From NCBI RefSeq assembly GCF_015210005.1, contig NZ_MU158698.1:627099-691098 (forward strand): a stretch of 64,000 nucleotides of DNA, read 5' to 3'. The notes under the pieces are model-generated. The model did no database searches. It was given only the letters and a program-made list of their open reading frames with translations, and was not told the DNA's origin. Position 1 is the first letter of the stretch. Every line of letters starts with the position of its first letter. The stretch comes from Sphingobacterium hungaricum (GTDB lineage Bacteria > Bacteroidota > Bacteroidia > Sphingobacteriales > Sphingobacteriaceae). Positions 53,280 through 62,378 of the stretch are shown here, one piece after another. The translations under genes and the position numbers were made by a program.

Positions 53280-53882
53280 TTAGTGATGAGCCCCTTCATG
53301 GATTTCTCCACCAGATTTTTTATACAATTCTTCTAATGTATGCAATTTATCCGCAGCGAAATCACGCAAAACTTTATTCGTGTTTCTTGACAAGCGAGTG
53401 AATTGATCCAAAATAATTGCTTGTTCGTGTTGTGTATGTTTTAGATACGCATCATCTGAATAAGCATGTGCATTAACAGCAGGCTGTGCGGCTACTGAAG
53501 AAGTCGAATCCAAAGCCGTGCTAACTGGAGTTGCGGCAGTTTCAGTGTGTGCTGCAAAACTTTCTGCTCCTCTAATAGGAAAATCAACAAAAAACTTAGT
53601 TGCTAAAGAATCTAATTGAGGCAATAAGTCTCCGTATACTTTTTCAATTTCAGCGGAAATCTCTTTTACTTTAGCAGAAGAGTTTGCTGAATTAGCATAG
53701 GCTGCATATTGAACTTCATAAGGAGTTTTCGTACCTACAACTTGGAAAAAATGATAAGCATCACCATCTACACGCGTAGTGTGTGTGTATTTCACTTGAT
53801 TTTCCTCAGCCTTTTTATTGCTGCATGAAACAAAAAATGCACTTGCGCATAATACTGAAGCAACGATTGAATTTATTTTCAT
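53280..53882 (-). CDS. Lipoprotein of unknown function
   Basis: The 200-residue protein has a lipoprotein signal (MKINSIVASVLCASAFFVSC; lipid Cys20), an N-terminal helical part and a low-complexity Ala/Ser/Thr linker (about 112-138). The C-terminal HTQHEQAIILDQFTRLSRNTNKVLRDFA (about 152-180) resembles ferritin-like DUF4142-type helices, but I am not sure of that. It forms a unit with the downstream oxidoreductase. A candidate -7 box TAATTTTG lies on the minus strand at 53903-53910. Confidence 0.65.
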   Translation of the reverse strand: MKINSIVASVLCASAFFVSCSNKKAEENQVKYTHTTRVDGDAYHFFQVVGTKTPYEVQYAAYANSANSSAKVKEISAEIEKVYGDLLPQLDSLATKFFVDFPIRGAESFAAHTETAATPVSTALDSTSSVAAQPAVNAHAYSDDAYLKHTQHEQAIILDQFTRLSRNTNKVLRDFAADKLHTLEELYKKSGGEIHEGAHH

Positions 53883-53902
53883 TATGTATTTCTTTATGCT
53901 TA

Positions 53903-53910
53903 CAAAATTA
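53903..53910 (-). promoter_or_regulatory. Candidate -7 box of the lipoprotein gene
   Basis: The minus strand reads TAATTTTG, matching TAnnTTTG, about 21 nt upstream of the start codon at 53882. Confidence 0.4.
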
Positions 53911-53954
53911 AAAAATTATCCTATACATCCTAAAATAAGCTGATTAATTTTGAA

Positions 53955-56531
53955 TTAAGCTAAGTTTCGGCCAGCGTTAACCACTCCGTAAATCGTTCTG
54001 CTAATTAACTTCGTGTAACTCGCTTTCGTTTCTTCTGATAGCTGACGGCTTTGCAAAGCGCGGATTGCATAATGCTGAATAATCAATAAAGGCAATACGA
54101 TTTTTTCTCTTGCCAAAATAGAAGCTCGTTCGATTGGATAATTTTCCATCAACACTTTGGAGTTTGATAACTTCAAAACATATTTTTTTGTAGTCTCATA
54201 TTCCGTGAACAACATTTTCCAGAACTCACCGAATTTCTCATCATTTTTCATGTACTCAGTGATGTTGAAATTAGATTTGGTCATGGACATCATGCAGTTG
54301 TCGATTAACGTGTTGAACATACCCGAAGTTTCATACAAATTAGTCACTGAAGACCACAAATTATTTTCTTCTGCCCATTTCAATGCAGAACCTACTCCAT
54401 AAAAACCTGGAATGTTCTGTTTCAACTGGCTCCATGAAGTCACAAAACTGATCGCTCTCAAATCTTCTAGCCTCAATTCCCTATCCGAATTTCGTTTAAC
54501 TGGACGAGAACTGATGTTGATGTTTGATAACGATTTCAGCGGGCTCAACGTTTCCAAATAGTTCAAGAACAATGGGTTTTTTCGCAAGCTTAAGAATTTT
54601 GCATGGCTTTCGTGCGCCATCTTATCAATCACTGATTTTTGAGAAGACGTCAGCGTATCTCCTTCTTTTTGTTCTAAATCGGAAATTATACCCGCATACA
54701 GCAATTGTTCAATGTTGTATTGCGCAGTGTCCAAAGAACCGTATTGGCTACTGATGGTTTGGCCTTGAATCGTCAATTGAATATGTTTGTTTTCAATCTC
54801 TTTGCCCATCGATGCATAAAAGCGCTGTGTCTTGCCACCGCCACGAGCAGGAGGTCCTCCCCTTCCATCAAAGAACACCAAATCAACTTTGTATTCTCTA
54901 GCGATAGCTGTAAGTTCGATTTTCGCTTTGTAGATCGACCAATTCGCCATCAAATAACCACCGTCTTTTGTACTGTCAGAAAAGCCCAACATGATGGTTT
55001 GCTTGTTGCCTCTTTTTTTGATGTGCGCTTTGTAGTGTTTATTTGTATACAACGAACGCATCACATCCGCTGCGCGGGATAAATCGTCCACTGTTTCGAA
55101 CAATGGAACGAAATCGATCGTCAAGCTGTCCTTCTTCCAGCCATTCCACAAAAACAATTGCATCAACTCTAAAATGTCAGAAGCTTGCTGGCAATTGCTG
55201 ATAATGAAACGTTGCGCAGCACGCTCACTTCCAGATTTCTGGATTGTCTTCAACAATTTGATTACATCAACCGTATCTTGGATCAATGCGTCTGCATCGT
55301 CTGCATAGTTTAAATTCAGCTCATTAAACTTGATTTCAGCTTGCTTTTCTTCTTCTGATTTGGATAATTTATCCAAATTAAAACTGGTTTCTTTTTGATT
55401 ATTTTCAATCAGGTATGAGAACGTCTCTCTCAGCACACTGCTATCCTGACGGATATCCAATGTCGTGAAATAGCATCCAAAAGTATTAACCTTCCGGATC
55501 AAGTCTTCCACAATCTCGACAAACAATCCATTGTGGTATTTATTTAAGACATCTTTAACCGCATTTAGATTTTCAAGAATAATTCCTGTCTCATCATCTG
55601 GATGCTCAATCGGATTAAAACTGTTTTCGTAAAATAAGTTTTGTAAAATATCAAGGTATTTTTCTACCCCTTTAAACGTAATTCTGCGTTTGACAATTCT
55701 GAAATCGCGATAATAACACCTAAATAAGATTGTTCTCAATAAAGTTGCAACCTTCCTAGTACTTTCTGCACTTACGTTCGGATTCCCATCGCGGTCACCG
55801 CCTGGCCAAAAACCAAGCTCTACCAATTGCTTCACATCTTCCGTCGGAACTTCTAGCTCATCATCAATTTTAGATTGGATTTCTGATGCTACGCTATAAA
55901 AGACATTCTCAAGGTACCAAGCCAGACTGATCGCTTCGTCGACCGGAGTCGGCTTTTCTTTATTGATAAATGGCGTTTTACCCAATTGCTGAAGCAACAG
56001 GTAAATATTTGGAATATCGTTGATTTTCATTGCCTCAATCAAATCATTGATAATTCCTAGAACAGGTCCAGGATAGAACTGAGTTGGATGCGCAGTTAAG
56101 ACTAAGCGGACAGAAAAATCTTTTAATTTATTGATGATTTGTTTTTTCAGTTGTGGATTGTTATTCGACAATTGAAACAAGCTATGCAATCCTCGAACAT
56201 CATCCGTTCCGCTTACATGAGCGAAGGAAGAATCTTCGATCGCATCAAAAAGAACAACCTGACGCTCAACATATTGCACTATTCTAAACAATAGATCAAT
56301 TCGGTCCTCTTCTTGTACAAATTGCTCGTATTGATTGAAGAAACTATCGATAATTTCCTCTGGCGGTAAATGATTGTTTACGCCATTTTCACAGTGTGTC
56401 GTAAAAAATGGCAATAATGTTCCTGTATGTTTAACCGTTTGAAATGGTAATGTTAAAAATAAACTTTTAAACAAATCAAATCGTGTCAACACTTCGTTCT
56501 GAAATGTAGTTTGTTTTTGACTTAACTTCAT
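53955..56531 (-). CDS. ppc: Phosphoenolpyruvate carboxylase
   Basis: Ppc carboxylates PEP to oxaloacetate, refilling the TCA cycle. The 858-residue protein has the catalytic His in VLTAHPTQFYPGPV, GFWPGGDRDGNPNV, the DSTKDGGYLMANW segment and FFDGRGGPPARGGGKTQRF, all essential signatures. The last residues are ...VVNAGRNLA, where homologues end with NTG or similar, so the C-terminal allosteric contact is slightly different. It is a single gene with a -7 box TATATTTG on the minus strand at 56588-56595. Confidence 0.95.
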   Translation of the reverse strand: MKLSQKQTTFQNEVLTRFDLFKSLFLTLPFQTVKHTGTLLPFFTTHCENGVNNHLPPEEIIDSFFNQYEQFVQEEDRIDLLFRIVQYVERQVVLFDAIEDSSFAHVSGTDDVRGLHSLFQLSNNNPQLKKQIINKLKDFSVRLVLTAHPTQFYPGPVLGIINDLIEAMKINDIPNIYLLLQQLGKTPFINKEKPTPVDEAISLAWYLENVFYSVASEIQSKIDDELEVPTEDVKQLVELGFWPGGDRDGNPNVSAESTRKVATLLRTILFRCYYRDFRIVKRRITFKGVEKYLDILQNLFYENSFNPIEHPDDETGIILENLNAVKDVLNKYHNGLFVEIVEDLIRKVNTFGCYFTTLDIRQDSSVLRETFSYLIENNQKETSFNLDKLSKSEEEKQAEIKFNELNLNYADDADALIQDTVDVIKLLKTIQKSGSERAAQRFIISNCQQASDILELMQLFLWNGWKKDSLTIDFVPLFETVDDLSRAADVMRSLYTNKHYKAHIKKRGNKQTIMLGFSDSTKDGGYLMANWSIYKAKIELTAIAREYKVDLVFFDGRGGPPARGGGKTQRFYASMGKEIENKHIQLTIQGQTISSQYGSLDTAQYNIEQLLYAGIISDLEQKEGDTLTSSQKSVIDKMAHESHAKFLSLRKNPLFLNYLETLSPLKSLSNINISSRPVKRNSDRELRLEDLRAISFVTSWSQLKQNIPGFYGVGSALKWAEENNLWSSVTNLYETSGMFNTLIDNCMMSMTKSNFNITEYMKNDEKFGEFWKMLFTEYETTKKYVLKLSNSKVLMENYPIERASILAREKIVLPLLIIQHYAIRALQSRQLSEETKASYTKLISRTIYGVVNAGRNLA

Positions 56532-56587
56532 TTTGTATTATTAATGATTTGGACGTGGTGTTTAGTAAAAATGTTGAATCCCAACCT

Positions 56588-56595
56588 CAAATATA
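56588..56595 (-). promoter_or_regulatory. Candidate -7 box of ppc
   Basis: The minus strand reads TATATTTG, matching TAnnTTTG, about 57 nt before the ppc start codon at 56531. No -33 TTG at standard spacing. Confidence 0.4.
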
Positions 56596-56724
56596 CTATT
56601 CTTTAATTAAAAACGGCTAAATGATATAAAAATCACATTCGTTTAACAAATTATTTACTAAAATGAAAAGAACAATACAAGCTTTGATGTGTTCTACTAC
56701 TACGTAAACTAAACATTTTCAACT

Positions 56725-57138
56725 ATGAGTAACAAAGTTTATACCGCAGAGGTAACCGCAATTGGTGGAAGAGACGGAGAAGTTAAATCATCGGACGGCA
56801 TTATTGACTTTAAAGTCAGCAAGCCGGTCGAAATGGGTGGAAAGGGTGGATCGACAAATCCTGAACAGCTCTTCGCCGCAGCATGGAGTTCATGCTTTCT
56901 AGGAGCCATGGGCGCCGTTGGCGAAAAAGACCATGTCGATTTAAAAGACGCAACTGTTACGGCAAAAGTTTCCTTCAATCAAGAAGACAATTCCTTTTTT
57001 ATATCGGCGGATCTAGAAATTCACATCCCGACATTATCTATCGATGACGCTCAAAAGCTAGCAGACAAAGCGCATAAAGTATGCCCTTACTCGAAAGCTA
57101 CGCGAGGGAATGTAGAAACTAGCATCAAAGCTGTATAA
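56725..57138 (+). CDS. ohr: Organic hydroperoxide resistance protein (Ohr/OsmC)
   Basis: The 137-residue thiol peroxidase reduces organic hydroperoxides. It has GGKGGSTNPEQLFAAAWSSCFLGAMG with the first catalytic Cys and KVCPYSKATRGNVE with the second; the conserved Arg and Glu of Ohr are replaced or shifted, but the two cysteines are in place. It is a single gene. Behind it lies a long perfect inverted repeat (57144-57210) shared with the promoter of the FUSC gene. Confidence 0.92.
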   Translation: MSNKVYTAEVTAIGGRDGEVKSSDGIIDFKVSKPVEMGGKGGSTNPEQLFAAAWSSCFLGAMGAVGEKDHVDLKDATVTAKVSFNQEDNSFFISADLEIHIPTLSIDDAQKLADKAHKVCPYSKATRGNVETSIKAV

Positions 57139-57143
57139 GTTTC

Positions 57144-57210
57144 ATAAAGATTAAGATATTTCAATCCAGTTTTGCAATTATTCCCGCAAAAGAAATATCT
57201 TAATCTTTAT
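57144..57210. repeat. 19-bp perfect inverted repeat at FUSC promoter
   Basis: ATAAAGATTAAGATATTTC (57144-57162) is exactly repeated in reverse complement at 57192-57210 with a 29-nt spacer that contains a further 6-bp inverted repeat (TTTTGC/GCAAAA, 57170-57175 and 57186-57191). The right arm ends inside the -7 box at 57208-57215. It might terminate ohr, act as an operator, or both. Confidence 0.75.
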
Positions 57211-57215
57211 CTTTG
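57208..57215 (+). promoter_or_regulatory. Candidate -7 box of the FUSC gene
   Basis: TATCTTTG matches TAnnTTTG and ends 12 nt before the ATG at 57228. The right arm of a 19-bp inverted repeat overlaps its first three bases. Confidence 0.5.
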
Positions 57216-57227
57216 CGTCATTATTTT

Positions 57228-59387
57228 ATGAAGCAAACACAGGAAATCAGCAATTTTTTCTACAGCCAATATTTTGCAGATGGTTTAAGGATTACCATTG
57301 GTTGCATTTGCCCTATTATGGTCTGTGCAGCTTTAGGTGAATTTGCCATTGGAACTAACATTTCGTTAGGTGCGCTTTTGGTTGGTTTGTCCGATACGCC
57401 AGGAGCTCCAACGCATCGCCGTGTCGGAATGCTTTCTTGTGCGCTTTTCTGTATTTTCACGCACATCGTCACGATTAGCTTTAATTCAAATTTCGTCCTT
57501 ATGGCAATCGTCATCGGGATTTTGAGTTTTTTCTATTCCATGTTTGCTGTATTCAACGCGCGGGCTGCGACGGTTGGATCCATGTGTATTTTGATGATGT
57601 TGCTGAATGTCGACAATATCTATACCTTCAAAGAAGAATTATATTTCCTGTTATTTTTTATCATTGGCGCATCTTGGTACATGTTTATCAGCATGTCTAT
57701 TACGCAGGCGAGGCCTTACCGGCTGGCGCAGCAGGAACTTTCCGAATCGATTCGGCATGTCGCTGATTTTATTCGACTAAAGGCTTCTTTTTATCAAATC
57801 AACCAAGATTACGAAGCAAATTATTTAAAAATAATTGAAAAACAGATTGCTGTTAACGAGCACCAAGAGAACGTCCGTGATTTGCTTTTTCAAAGTAAAC
57901 GCGCAATAAAAGACACAACCAACATCGGACGGTTTCTGACGTTGGTTTTTGCCGATATCGTTGATTTATACGAACAGAGTTTAACAACGCATTACGATTA
58001 TAATTCCATTAGAGAAACCTATGGCCATACGGGTGTTTTAAGTAAATTTAACTTCATTCTGATAAAAATGTCCGGTGAATTGGATCACCTTGCTTACAAA
58101 TTAAACGCGAATAAATATCCAAAACCGCTGTATGATTTCTCTCAAGACATTGAAGATTTGAAAATCGCTACGTCCCAGGTCGAAAAAGAATATGGGCTCA
58201 ATACCATGCCCTTAAAAAAAGTCATTGTCAATATAAGGGACATGTTGAATCTGATTAACAACATCTATAACTATAGCCAGCTAAAATCGACAGAGGTGTT
58301 AAAAGAAGAAATCAATGAGTCTTCGAAATTCGTTCGAAAAGATAAAATCAACTGGCAAAAATTAAAGGATAATTTAAGTTTAAATTCATCGGTATTTCGG
58401 CATGCCCTGCGTATGTCTATTGCATTATCTGGAACTTTCGTCTTGATGTATTACCTTCCATACGGCGAAATGGGAAGCTTTTGGGTTTTATTAACCATTT
58501 TGGTTATCCTAAAACCTGGATTTGGCCTGACGAAAGAACGGAATTTGCAACGCTTATTGGGAACTTTGATTGGTGGCGTTGTGGGTGCCATTATTTTACT
58601 GACTATCCATGATGAAATACTTCGGTTTGGATTGATGCTATTCTTCTTCTTGACAGCATACAGCCTGTTCCGAGTGAATTATATTGTCGCGGTTGTTTTT
58701 ATGACTCCGTATGTATTAATCATGTTGAGCTTCACTGGCATCAACACATTTGATGTTGCTCAAGAACGAATCATCGACACCTTTATCGGTGGCGCCATTG
58801 CCTTTCTATCGAGTTACATTATCTTCCCGAATTGGGAAAGCTTTCAGATTAAGGACAATATGCGTGCGTTGCTGATTGCAAATTATAATTATTTCGGACA
58901 GTCATTTAAAATGCTTTCGGATGCCGTTATTCCAGTAACTCAATATAAACTGGCTCGAAAAGAAGTGTACATTACTTCTGCGAATATGGCTTCCACATTT
59001 CAACGTTTATTGACAGAACCCAAATGGAGACAGAAGAGCACAAAGGAGGTCAACCGTTTTGTTATCCTTAACCACATTTTTTCTTCGTATTCCGCGACCC
59101 TGTTAACTCAGTTGAACATGACGAAAACTGAAAACCTCACCAACGAGCACGTGAAGACGTTGAAAAAAACATTGGGAACCATGGAAAAAACAATCGAATC
59201 CATTGAAGTGGAAAACCCGAAGGAAATAGATAACATTGACGCAAATTCCTGTGTTGACTTGGGCATTTCGGATTCGGAAGAATCCAAATTAATTACAGAC
59301 CAATTACAATTTTTAAATAAAATTTCGTCAGATTTACAGAAGACAACTTCTGAAATTTTGTTTAAAGAAGATTTGAAAATCACTTAA
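57228..59387 (+). CDS. FUSC-family membrane transporter, YccS-like
   Basis: The 719-residue protein has two blocks of about five to six membrane helices (about 20-160 and 395-530), each followed by a cytoplasmic helical domain, the layout of the YccS/YhfK and fusaric-acid-resistance family that exports aromatic acids. The second block contains MSIALSGTFVLMYYLPYGEMGSFWVLLTILVILKPGFGLTKERNLQRLLGTLIGGVVGA. I chose ATG 57228, just behind the promoter box; the earlier TTG would lie within that box. It is followed 4 nt later by a YpdA-like gene. Confidence 0.85.
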   Translation: MKQTQEISNFFYSQYFADGLRITIGCICPIMVCAALGEFAIGTNISLGALLVGLSDTPGAPTHRRVGMLSCALFCIFTHIVTISFNSNFVLMAIVIGILSFFYSMFAVFNARAATVGSMCILMMLLNVDNIYTFKEELYFLLFFIIGASWYMFISMSITQARPYRLAQQELSESIRHVADFIRLKASFYQINQDYEANYLKIIEKQIAVNEHQENVRDLLFQSKRAIKDTTNIGRFLTLVFADIVDLYEQSLTTHYDYNSIRETYGHTGVLSKFNFILIKMSGELDHLAYKLNANKYPKPLYDFSQDIEDLKIATSQVEKEYGLNTMPLKKVIVNIRDMLNLINNIYNYSQLKSTEVLKEEINESSKFVRKDKINWQKLKDNLSLNSSVFRHALRMSIALSGTFVLMYYLPYGEMGSFWVLLTILVILKPGFGLTKERNLQRLLGTLIGGVVGAIILLTIHDEILRFGLMLFFFLTAYSLFRVNYIVAVVFMTPYVLIMLSFTGINTFDVAQERIIDTFIGGAIAFLSSYIIFPNWESFQIKDNMRALLIANYNYFGQSFKMLSDAVIPVTQYKLARKEVYITSANMASTFQRLLTEPKWRQKSTKEVNRFVILNHIFSSYSATLLTQLNMTKTENLTNEHVKTLKKTLGTMEKTIESIEVENPKEIDNIDANSCVDLGISDSEESKLITDQLQFLNKISSDLQKTTSEILFKEDLKIT

Positions 59388-59391
59388 TTGT

Positions 59392-60366
59392 ATGCAAGAA
59401 GAAATAGTTGATGTATTGATAGTTGGTGCTGGTCCGATTGGAATCGCATGTGGGATTGAGGCTCAAAAAAATAAACTATCGCATCTTATTTTGGAGAAAG
59501 GTTGCTTGGTCAACTCTTTATACAATTATCCGGTGAACATGACATTCTTTTCAAGTTCCGAACGGTTAGAAATTGGAGACACGCCATTTGTAACGACAAA
59601 TCCAAAACCAAAACGTGCTGAAGCATTAGAGTATTACCGCAGAATCGACAGCAAATTTGACTTGAATACGCATTTGTTTGAAGAAGTTTTATCCATCGAA
59701 AAGAAAGGTTCAATTTTCACTATACAGTCAAACAAAGCGGTTTATTTAGCGAAACATGTAATTATCGCTACGGGATTTTATGATGTTCCGATGCTGTTGA
59801 ATATTCCTGGAGAAAACCTTCCGAAAGTTTCACATTATTATCAAGATCCGCATTACTACACAAATCAGCATGTGATTGTAGTTGGCGCAAGTAATTCGTC
59901 GATTGATGCAGCGCTTGAAACGTTTCGCAAAGGTGCAAAGGTTACTTTAGTCATCCGAGGACCAGAAGTCAGCCATCGAGTAAAATATTGGGTTAGACCA
60001 GATATTGAAAATCGAATTGCTTGTGGCGAAGTGGCTGTAAAATACAACAGCTACCTGACGGAAATCACGGAGAATGAAGCTAAGATTTCAACTCCCGAAG
60101 GAGTCGTAACGATAAAAAATGATTTTGTGTTGGCCTTGACTGGGTATCAGCCTAATTTTACTTTTCTCAAAAAAGTCGGAATCAATATCCCCGACGAAAG
60201 CCCGCGAATTCCGGAACATAATTTGGAAACGATGGAAACAAATGTGGAAGGCATGTATTTGGCTGGAGTAGTTTGCGGAGGACTGAACACGCATTTGTGG
60301 TTTATCGAAAACTCTCGAGTCCATGCTGAGATTATCGTACATGATATTCTAGCGAAATCTATCTAA
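59392..60366 (+). CDS. ypdA: YpdA-family bacillithiol disulfide reductase
   Basis: The 324-residue FAD/NADPH enzyme has the FAD-binding VLIVGAGPIGIACGIEA (about residues 8-24), the NMTFFSSSERLEIGD segment distinctive of YpdA, IIATGFYDVP and the NADPH-binding VIVVGASNSSIDAALET. There is no CxxC, as expected for YpdA, which reduces bacillithiol disulfide. Bacteroidetes commonly make bacillithiol. Stop codons of this gene and the convergent TetR gene overlap by 8 nt. Confidence 0.9.
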   Translation: MQEEIVDVLIVGAGPIGIACGIEAQKNKLSHLILEKGCLVNSLYNYPVNMTFFSSSERLEIGDTPFVTTNPKPKRAEALEYYRRIDSKFDLNTHLFEEVLSIEKKGSIFTIQSNKAVYLAKHVIIATGFYDVPMLLNIPGENLPKVSHYYQDPHYYTNQHVIVVGASNSSIDAALETFRKGAKVTLVIRGPEVSHRVKYWVRPDIENRIACGEVAVKYNSYLTEITENEAKISTPEGVVTIKNDFVLALTGYQPNFTFLKKVGINIPDESPRIPEHNLETMETNVEGMYLAGVVCGGLNTHLWFIENSRVHAEIIVHDILAKSI

Positions 60367-60970
60367 TTTTTAGTCCCTCCAAAAAGATCAGCACCATTTT
60401 CTGCTGCATGTCCAAAATCTGCTGAAATTCGTCTTTCCTAGGAAATACGATCCAATTCAAATCCTTCAACACGCCAAATCGCATTCCATATAAGGAGAAC
60501 AGCAGTAAACGTGATGTCTCATCTACATCGTCTACTTTGATTTCATTATTCTTAATCCCCAATTCAAACACCCTGCTCAATAATTTCGTTTCAATCTCGT
60601 AGGAGTTTTTGATGACGTAATCTAATTCGGGTGGAATTTCTCTTTTAAAATTGTAGCCTACTTCAAACAAAGTATAATGTTCCTGTATCGATTCGATTCG
60701 AGCTCGCAAAACATCGAGCATCAAATCCTTCACATTACCTCCTTGATCCACGAGCTTGTTCATGCGCACATTAAAATCTTCCAACGCTTGCTCAAGCACC
60801 GCTGCGAACAGGCTATTTTTGTCTGGATAATAATAATACAACAATGCCTTCGAAAAGGATAAATCTTGCGCTATTTCAGCCATTGTTGTTTTTGATAAGC
60901 CGAAGTGGGAAAACCTTTTCTTGGCTGCTTCCAAAATTTTATATCGTTTTAGATCTGCGTTTTGAGCCAT
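60359..60970 (-). CDS. TetR/AcrR-family regulator
   Basis: The 203-residue protein has an N-terminal TetR helix-turn-helix: KILEAAKKRFSHFGLSKTTMAEIAQDLSFSKALLYYYYPDKNSLFAAVLE (about residues 10-59), then a helical ligand domain. The 60-200 region resembles the Bacteroidetes lipid or drug-responsive type without a known ligand. Adjacent FUSC and YpdA genes are convergent, so regulation of them is possible but not shown. Confidence 0.88.
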   Translation of the reverse strand: MAQNADLKRYKILEAAKKRFSHFGLSKTTMAEIAQDLSFSKALLYYYYPDKNSLFAAVLEQALEDFNVRMNKLVDQGGNVKDLMLDVLRARIESIQEHYTLFEVGYNFKREIPPELDYVIKNSYEIETKLLSRVFELGIKNNEIKVDDVDETSRLLLFSLYGMRFGVLKDLNWIVFPRKDEFQQILDMQQKMVLIFLEGLKIR

Positions 60971-61076
60971 GTTTCAAATTTTATTTAGCTTAATCATTAG
61001 GGATTGCCGTATATTTAATACGTTTACATAAAATTAGTTCTTTTATTTGAATTTTTAAAGGAATTGGTCAAAAAAT

Positions 61077-62093
61077 ATGGAATATAAGGTGATTCAAAAC
61101 GCTTCTTTAAAAGCTTACAATACATTCGGCGTAGACGTACAAGCTCAACATTTAATTCGTATAGACGAAGAAATCCAATTTACTCAATTGTTTCAAAACG
61201 AGATCTTCAAACAAAAATATTTTGTCTTGGGAGGCGGAAGCAATGTTTTATTTACGAAAGATTTTGATGGTACAATCCTAAAAATCAACCTAAAAGGAAT
61301 ACAACATTTCATAGAAGGTTCGAACGCTTACATTACAGCGGCAGCTGGCGAAATATGGAATGATTTCGTATGGTATTGCATAGATCATCAATTTCCAGGA
61401 ACAGAAAACATGGCGCTTATCCCTGGAACTGTCGGTGCCTCCCCTGTTCAGAACATCGGCGCGTACGGCGCTGAGCTTATGGACATCTTTTATTCCTGCA
61501 GGGCATTCGACACGTTAGAGGGAATGTTTGTAACATTTAATCGAGAGGATTGTGGATTTACTTATCGCGATAGCATATTTAAATCCGTTCATAAAGACCG
61601 CTACATAATAACTTCTGTCACATTTAAACTTTATCTTCAAAAGGCAGTCAATACTACATACGGTGCGATTCAAAGCGAATTGGATTTGAGAAATATCGCT
61701 CAGCCTACAATCAAAGATGTAGCCGAGGTAGTTTCGCATATCCGAGTTGAAAAGTTACCAGATCCCAGCATGATTGGAAATGCTGGAAGTTTTTTTAAAA
61801 ACCCAATCATAGCCGTTGAAGAATTTCAACGCATACAAAGTGCATATCCAAACGTTGTTCATTATCCCATCAATGACAAGGAAGAAAAATTAGCTGCAGG
61901 TTGGTTAATTGAGCAATGTGGCTGGAAAGGCAAAGCGATTGGCGAAGTTGCCGTCTGGAAAAACCAGGCATTGGTTATCACAAACCTTGGAAATGCGTCT
62001 GGTAAGGAGATTTTTGACGTATCGTCCAAAATAGTGAACGATGTGCACCAAAAATTCGGCATAACACTAGAACGAGAGGTTAATATATTGTAA
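61077..62093 (+). CDS. murB: UDP-N-acetylenolpyruvoylglucosamine reductase MurB
   Basis: MurB reduces the product of MurA to UDP-MurNAc with FAD and NADPH. The 338-residue type I enzyme has NASLKAYNTFGVDVQA, the FAD-binding FVLGGGSNVLFTKDFDG, ALIPGTVGASPVQNIGAYGAE, the catalytic FTYRDSIFK (Tyr and Arg), and GNAGSFFKNPI with the catalytic Ser region, ending LEREVNIL. The C-terminal insertion (about 250-285) is type I. It is a single gene divergent from TetR. Confidence 0.96.
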   Translation: MEYKVIQNASLKAYNTFGVDVQAQHLIRIDEEIQFTQLFQNEIFKQKYFVLGGGSNVLFTKDFDGTILKINLKGIQHFIEGSNAYITAAAGEIWNDFVWYCIDHQFPGTENMALIPGTVGASPVQNIGAYGAELMDIFYSCRAFDTLEGMFVTFNREDCGFTYRDSIFKSVHKDRYIITSVTFKLYLQKAVNTTYGAIQSELDLRNIAQPTIKDVAEVVSHIRVEKLPDPSMIGNAGSFFKNPIIAVEEFQRIQSAYPNVVHYPINDKEEKLAAGWLIEQCGWKGKAIGEVAVWKNQALVITNLGNASGKEIFDVSSKIVNDVHQKFGITLEREVNIL

Positions 62094-62171
62094 ATTTTTC
62101 ATGAAGAAAAGTTAAATAATTTAATTTTAACACTTTAAATGAGCTTTAAAAAGGATATTTTATCCGTTCCT

Positions 62172-62300
62172 TTAATTATTTAACTGCATTTCCTCATAGG
62201 TTTCTCCTTTTTTTTGAAGCGTTCTTACTACATCCAACAAGTTTAGCATGGCATTTGCATAATTACTTGCATAACCGTAGTTCAATAAATTTTTGAACAT
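62172..62300 (-). CDS. Possible small protein, 42 aa, beside ECF sigma gene
   Basis: A 42-codon ORF starts at ATG 62298-62300 and begins MFKNLLNYGYASNYANAML, then LLDVVRTLQKKGETYEEM. It reads like a short helical protein, without membrane helix or signal. It diverges from the ECF sigma gene (62379), in a 285-bp gap. No SD is seen, and an in-frame stop lies seven codons upstream. A small regulator of the sigma factor is only a guess; a remnant of a longer gene is also possible. Confidence 0.4.
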   Translation of the reverse strand: MFKNLLNYGYASNYANAMLNLLDVVRTLQKKGETYEEMQLNN

Positions 62301-62378
62301 ACAATAGCAATTAATAAGCTAGTCATAAGACAAACGTATCATTAGCTAAATGTTAAACACTTAACCAAAGATTGTAGT

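Noticed and set aside
60359-60970. TetR regulator as controller of the CRISPR locus palindrome
   Set aside because: It lies 55 kb away without any link by sequence; no basis for the connection.
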